DNA from: Chloroflexota bacterium
GTDB lineage: Bacteria > Chloroflexota > Dehalococcoidia > Dehalococcoidales > Fen-1064
NCBI GenBank assembly: GCA_026389745.1
Contig: JAPLHG010000086.1
Location: 2,050-19,260 of the forward strand
Direction: 5' to 3'
DNA length: 17,211 bases
Positions 14,723-17,211 of this stretch are shown in pieces. The notes beneath the pieces were generated by a model that was not told the origin of the DNA, did no database searches, and worked only from the letters and a program-made list of their open reading frames with translations. Every line of letters begins with the position of its first letter. Position 1 is the first letter of the stretch. The translations under genes were made by a program, and so were the position numbers.

Positions 14723-15637
14723 ATGTACGACTTGATAATCATTGGCGGCGGTCCTGCCGGAATGGCAGCGGCTGTTTATGCGGCTCGGAAACGATTAGAC
14801 ACCTTGCTCACCGCTAATGATATCGGTGGGCAGATGAACTGGACGACGGGTATAGAAAATTACATGGGCTACCAGTTCATCGAAGGCTCGGACCTTATCG
14901 AGAAATTTGAGGCTCAAGTCAATCACTTCCCCGTTGACCAGAAAATCGGGCAGAAGGTCGCACGGATTACAAAAATAGATAGCGGATTTGAGGTTGTTTC
15001 CGAATCAGGGAATAAATTCCAGAGCAAGGCAGTGCTTCTGGCAACAGGCAAACGCCCTCGCCGACTGAATGTGCCGGGAGAAACCGAACTCACCGGTCAC
15101 GGAGTAAGCTACTGCGCTGTTTGCGATGGACCCATTTTCGCTGGTCAGAAAGTGGCTGTTATTGGTGGGGGCAACTCGGCCCTGGAAGCCGCTCTTGATA
15201 TGGTCAGAATTGCTGAACATGTTGAACTGGTCTCTGCCACCCCGCTCACCGGCGACACTGTTCTCATTGAAAAACTATCCAACGCTAAAAACTTGAGGAC
15301 CTTTTTAGGGCATCAAACTGAAGAAATTTTGGGGAAAGACCTTGTTGAAGGCATTGTAATAAAAGACCTCCGGACGGGAGAGCACAAAAAATTGGATGCT
15401 ACCGGGGTCTTTATAGAGATTGGGCTAGTGCCCAATTCCGATATGGTCAGGAGTTTAATCAAGCTAAATCAGTTCGGCGAAGTGCCTGTTAATTGCTCCT
15501 GTGAAACAGAAATACCTGGGCTATTTGCCGCCGGTGATGTTACCACCGTACCCGAAAAGCAGATTGTCATTGCCGCCGGGGAGGGTGCCAAAGCCGCCCT
15601 TCAGGCACACCGCTATTTGCAGAGGCTGGCGAGGTAA
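14723..15637 (+). CDS. trxB: Thioredoxin reductase-like flavoprotein (AhpF-like cofactor site)
   Basis: A pyridine-nucleotide disulfide oxidoreductase of 304 residues, low-molecular-weight TrxR type. FAD site GGGPAGMAAAVYAARK (8-23), redox-active C131-AV-C134 (YCAVCDG), second dinucleotide site GGGNSALEAALDM (148-160), and FAAGDVTT near the C-terminus. After the second site, classical NADPH-using TrxR has an HRRxxxR motif; here residues about 168-185 read LVSATPLTGDTVLIEKL, like AhpF-type enzymes that prefer NADH. A CCGGAGG ribosome site lies six bases before ATG. Co-transcribed with the glutaredoxin-like gene, it most likely reduces that protein. The symbol is given for the family; the cofactor and partner differ from E. 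coli TrxB by inference. Confidence 0.9.
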   Translation: MYDLIIIGGGPAGMAAAVYAARKRLDTLLTANDIGGQMNWTTGIENYMGYQFIEGSDLIEKFEAQVNHFPVDQKIGQKVARITKIDSGFEVVSESGNKFQSKAVLLATGKRPRRLNVPGETELTGHGVSYCAVCDGPIFAGQKVAVIGGGNSALEAALDMVRIAEHVELVSATPLTGDTVLIEKLSNAKNLRTFLGHQTEEILGKDLVEGIVIKDLRTGEHKKLDATGVFIEIGLVPNSDMVRSLIKLNQFGEVPVNCSCETEIPGLFAAGDVTTVPEKQIVIAAGEGAKAALQAHRYLQRLAR

Positions 15638-15659
15638 CTCACTTTGTGGAAAGTATGAT

Positions 15660-15809
15660 TTATTTCTTCGCTAGATATTTGTCCGGGTCTTTGCCAAAAG
15701 CCTTTTTGCAACCTGAGGCACAAAAGTAATACTTCTTGCCTTTGTAATCAGATGTTACCGGTGCTTTTTTCTCATCAACCGTCATTTTACAGACCGGGCC
15801 AATCGCCAT
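15660..15809 (-). CDS. Small YHS-domain metal-binding protein
   Basis: A 49-residue protein starting MAIGPVCKMTVDEKKAPVTS. It is a bare YHS domain: D/G-P-V-C-x-M (C7), the Y-K-G-K-K-Y-Y-F-C-A-S-G-C core (C30, C34) and the final F-x-x-D-P-x-K-Y-L. YHS domains are found inside or beside copper and heavy-metal P-type ATPases and probably bind Cu or another soft metal. The start is firm: GGAGG six bases before the ATG at 15807-15809. It lies downstream of the CopA-type gene on the same strand, separated by 292 bases of repeats, so it may be co-regulated but is not tightly coupled. It is convergent with the reductase gene, with stop codons 22 bases apart. Confidence 0.88.
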   Translation of the reverse strand: MAIGPVCKMTVDEKKAPVTSDYKGKKYYFCASGCKKAFGKDPDKYLAKK

Positions 15810-15936
15810 TTAGTACCTCCTATACAAAACCTAAAATACTAAACCCCAAATCTGAAACGATTCCAAAATTTATCATTACCGAACACCATTACCGTTCTGA
15901 GGAGAAGTGGAATCGGGAATATTTTCTCTTTCTGCC

Positions 15937-15970
15937 ATTGCCATGTCATTCCGTCGAAGGGCATGGCAAT
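15937..15970. repeat. 9-bp-stem palindromic repeat (GTCATTCC family member)
   Basis: ATTGCCATG (15937-15945) pairs perfectly with CATGGCAAT (15962-15970) over a 16-base loop that starts TCATTCCGTCGAAGG. The mix of a GTCATTCC head and a GGCAATCTC tail joins features of the two repeat families seen elsewhere in the window. The surrounding 292-base gap between the YHS and copA genes otherwise shows no gene. Confidence 0.6.
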
Positions 15971-16052
15971 CTCACTCTTTCCATATCCATCCACTTAAGC
16001 TGTGCGTCCAATTGGTAATATTTAATTCACTGGTTACCCCTATAAGTTACAG

Positions 16053-16085
16053 GGATTGCCGCATCGCCACACTCCTCGCAAAGAC
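16053..16085 (-). repeat. Palindromic repeat, TTTG(C/T)GAG...GCAATCC family, copy 2
   Basis: On the minus strand it begins GTCTTTGCGAGGAGTGTGGC and ends GCGGCAATCC, sharing its ends with the copy at 10110-10136. The sequence type (TTGCGAG ... GGCAATC) is a common dispersed repeat in Dehalococcoidia-like genomes, recalled from general knowledge. It lies 17 bases beyond the copA stop codon. Confidence 0.5.
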
Positions 16086-16101
16086 ATTCATGTAATAACC
16101 T

Positions 16102-17211
16102 CTAAAACCTCGCCGGTTTGAATGTCCTTAATCGGAGTGAATTCATCACCACGGTAATAGAGCTTGCCGCCATTGCCGCCGCCGCCAGAATAGGATTCAA
16201 GAAACCGCGCTCACCGAGTATAAACTGTAAACCTGACGGCACACCGTTGTGCCCGAAGGCAAGATACAGGATACCAGCGGCGACAGGGATGAGAATGGTA
16301 TTGTAGGCAAACGCCCAAAAAAGGTTCTGTCTGATGGTCCTCATCGTACGTTTGCTCAGTGAAATGGCAGTAACAATACCCCTCAATTCACCGCGGATGA
16401 GAGTAATATCTCCCGTTTCCATCGCTACATCCGTACCCGTACCGATAGCAATACCCACATCTGCCTGAGCTAAAGCCGGAGCATCATTGATACCATCGCC
16501 CACCATTGCCACCACTTTACCTTCACTCTGGAGTTTCTTAACCTCTTCTGCTTTATGTTCTGGTAAAACCTCAGCAAAGATGCGGTCAATATCTGCCTGT
16601 TTGGCAATCGCCTCGGCGGTACGACGGTTATCACCGGTGAGCATCATTACCTCAATACCCATTTTATGGAGTTGCTGAACGGTTTTATCGGCATCAGGCT
16701 TAATGGTATCTGCCAAAGCAATGATACCAGCCGCCTGCCCATCAATACCGAGAAACATCACTGTTTTACCCTGTGCCCACAAACCGTTTGCCTGTTCATC
16801 AAGCCCGTTGAGGGGCAAATTACGGGCTTGAATCAGTTTCGGATTGCCGAGCAAGAGCTTCTTCCCGTCTACCGTAGCTTCCACTCCAAGTCCGGGGATG
16901 GCATTAAAGCCTGAGGCTGGTAATAATTCCAAACCTTTTACAGTACTGGCTTTGACGATCGCTTCCGCCAGCGGGTGCTCCGAGTTTCTTTCTGCGGAAG
17001 CCGCCAGACGGAGAACTTCTTCCTTTGAGTACGCAGACACCGCAATCACATCCGTTACTTCAGGTTTTCCCTGTGTCAAAGTCCCTGTTTTATCCAGCAA
17101 CACAGCGTTTATCTTATGAGCACGCTCCAGCATTTCGGCACTACGAATGAGAATGCCGTGTTCGGCGCCTTTACCAGTACCGACGATGATAGCTGTCGGT
17201 GTTGCCAGCCC
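16102..17211 (-). CDS. copA: CopA-type Cu+ P1B ATPase, C-terminal part (5' end outside window)
   Basis: Copper-exporting P-type ATPase; 369 residues are visible. The open frame runs to the window edge, beginning GLATPTAIIVGTGKGAEHGI, the segment that directly follows the membrane CPC motif, so the CPC and metal-binding N-terminus lie outside. Visible motifs: DKTGTLT (phosphorylated Asp at visible residue 40), SEHPL of the nucleotide-binding domain, TGDNRRTAEAIA, and GDGINDAPALAQADVGIAIG. The last helices carry NLFWAFAYN and AMAASS, the TM7 and TM8 signatures of Cu+ transporters (class 1B-1), against Zn/Cd types. The ATG at 17131-17133 is internal, not the start. The YHS gene follows on the same strand. 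Confidence 0.95.
   Translation of the reverse strand, partial: GLATPTAIIVGTGKGAEHGILIRSAEMLERAHKINAVLLDKTGTLTQGKPEVTDVIAVSAYSKEEVLRLAASAERNSEHPLAEAIVKASTVKGLELLPASGFNAIPGLGVEATVDGKKLLLGNPKLIQARNLPLNGLDEQANGLWAQGKTVMFLGIDGQAAGIIALADTIKPDADKTVQQLHKMGIEVMMLTGDNRRTAEAIAKQADIDRIFAEVLPEHKAEEVKKLQSEGKVVAMVGDGINDAPALAQADVGIAIGTGTDVAMETGDITLIRGELRGIVTAISLSKRTMRTIRQNLFWAFAYNTILIPVAAGILYLAFGHNGVPSGLQFILGERGFLNPILAAAAMAASSITVVMNSLRLRTFKPARF

Noticed and set aside
15752..16018. 88-codon plus-strand open frame over the YHS gene and the repeats
   Set aside because: It runs through a palindromic repeat and antisense to a clear YHS gene, with no ribosome site.

Overview
The window is a bacterial chromosomal segment of mostly housekeeping genes. 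Three things suggest Chloroflexota, probably class Dehalococcoidia: the gene content and order, the Cys-rich N-terminus of the ATP synthase a subunit, and intergenic palindromic repeats of the GTCATTCC / TTTGCGAG...GCAATCC kind. This placement rests on recognition of families and order; no search was run.

Layout. (1) 1-4443, minus strand: F-type ATP synthase operon in transcription order atpI-like, atpB (a), atpE (c), atpF (b), atpH (delta), atpA (alpha), atpG (gamma, cut by the window start). (2) 4550-5472, minus: a small double-CxxC zinc-ribbon protein and a bifunctional-nuclease-domain (DUF151) protein, read from a good sigma70-type promoter at 5505-5534. An exact 14-bp G-rich element precedes the Shine-Dalgarno of both genes. 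(3) 5688-10020, plus: dgt, dnaG, rpoD, a variant of the macromolecular-synthesis operon, behind an extended -10 promoter and followed by a likely terminator. (4) 10196-11395, minus: a flavin-reductase-fold protein and a DUF296/PPC-domain gene that carries a frameshift. (5) 11645-14218, plus: a Rad50/SbcC-type ATPase with zinc hook, apparently expressed from a leaderless or nearly leaderless mRNA, with no sbcD beside it. (6) 14447-15637, plus: glutaredoxin-like protein and thioredoxin-reductase-like flavoprotein under a textbook promoter, with a run of nine G at the ribosome site. (7) 15660-17211, minus: a 49-residue YHS-domain protein and the C-terminal part of a CopA-type Cu+ P-type ATPase cut by the window end.

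How the genes work together. Block 1 makes the proton-driven ATP synthase. Block 3 couples dNTP hydrolysis, primer synthesis and the main sigma factor in one transcript. Block 6 is a self-contained disulfide-reducing pair whose reductase lacks the usual NADPH motif. Block 7 is copper export with a small metal-binding companion.

No wholly new system is evident. The observations most worth following are the shared leader element of block 2, the leaderless sbcC, the AhpF-like cofactor site of the reductase next to a G9 tract, the frameshifted DUF296 gene, and the short YHS gene beside copA.
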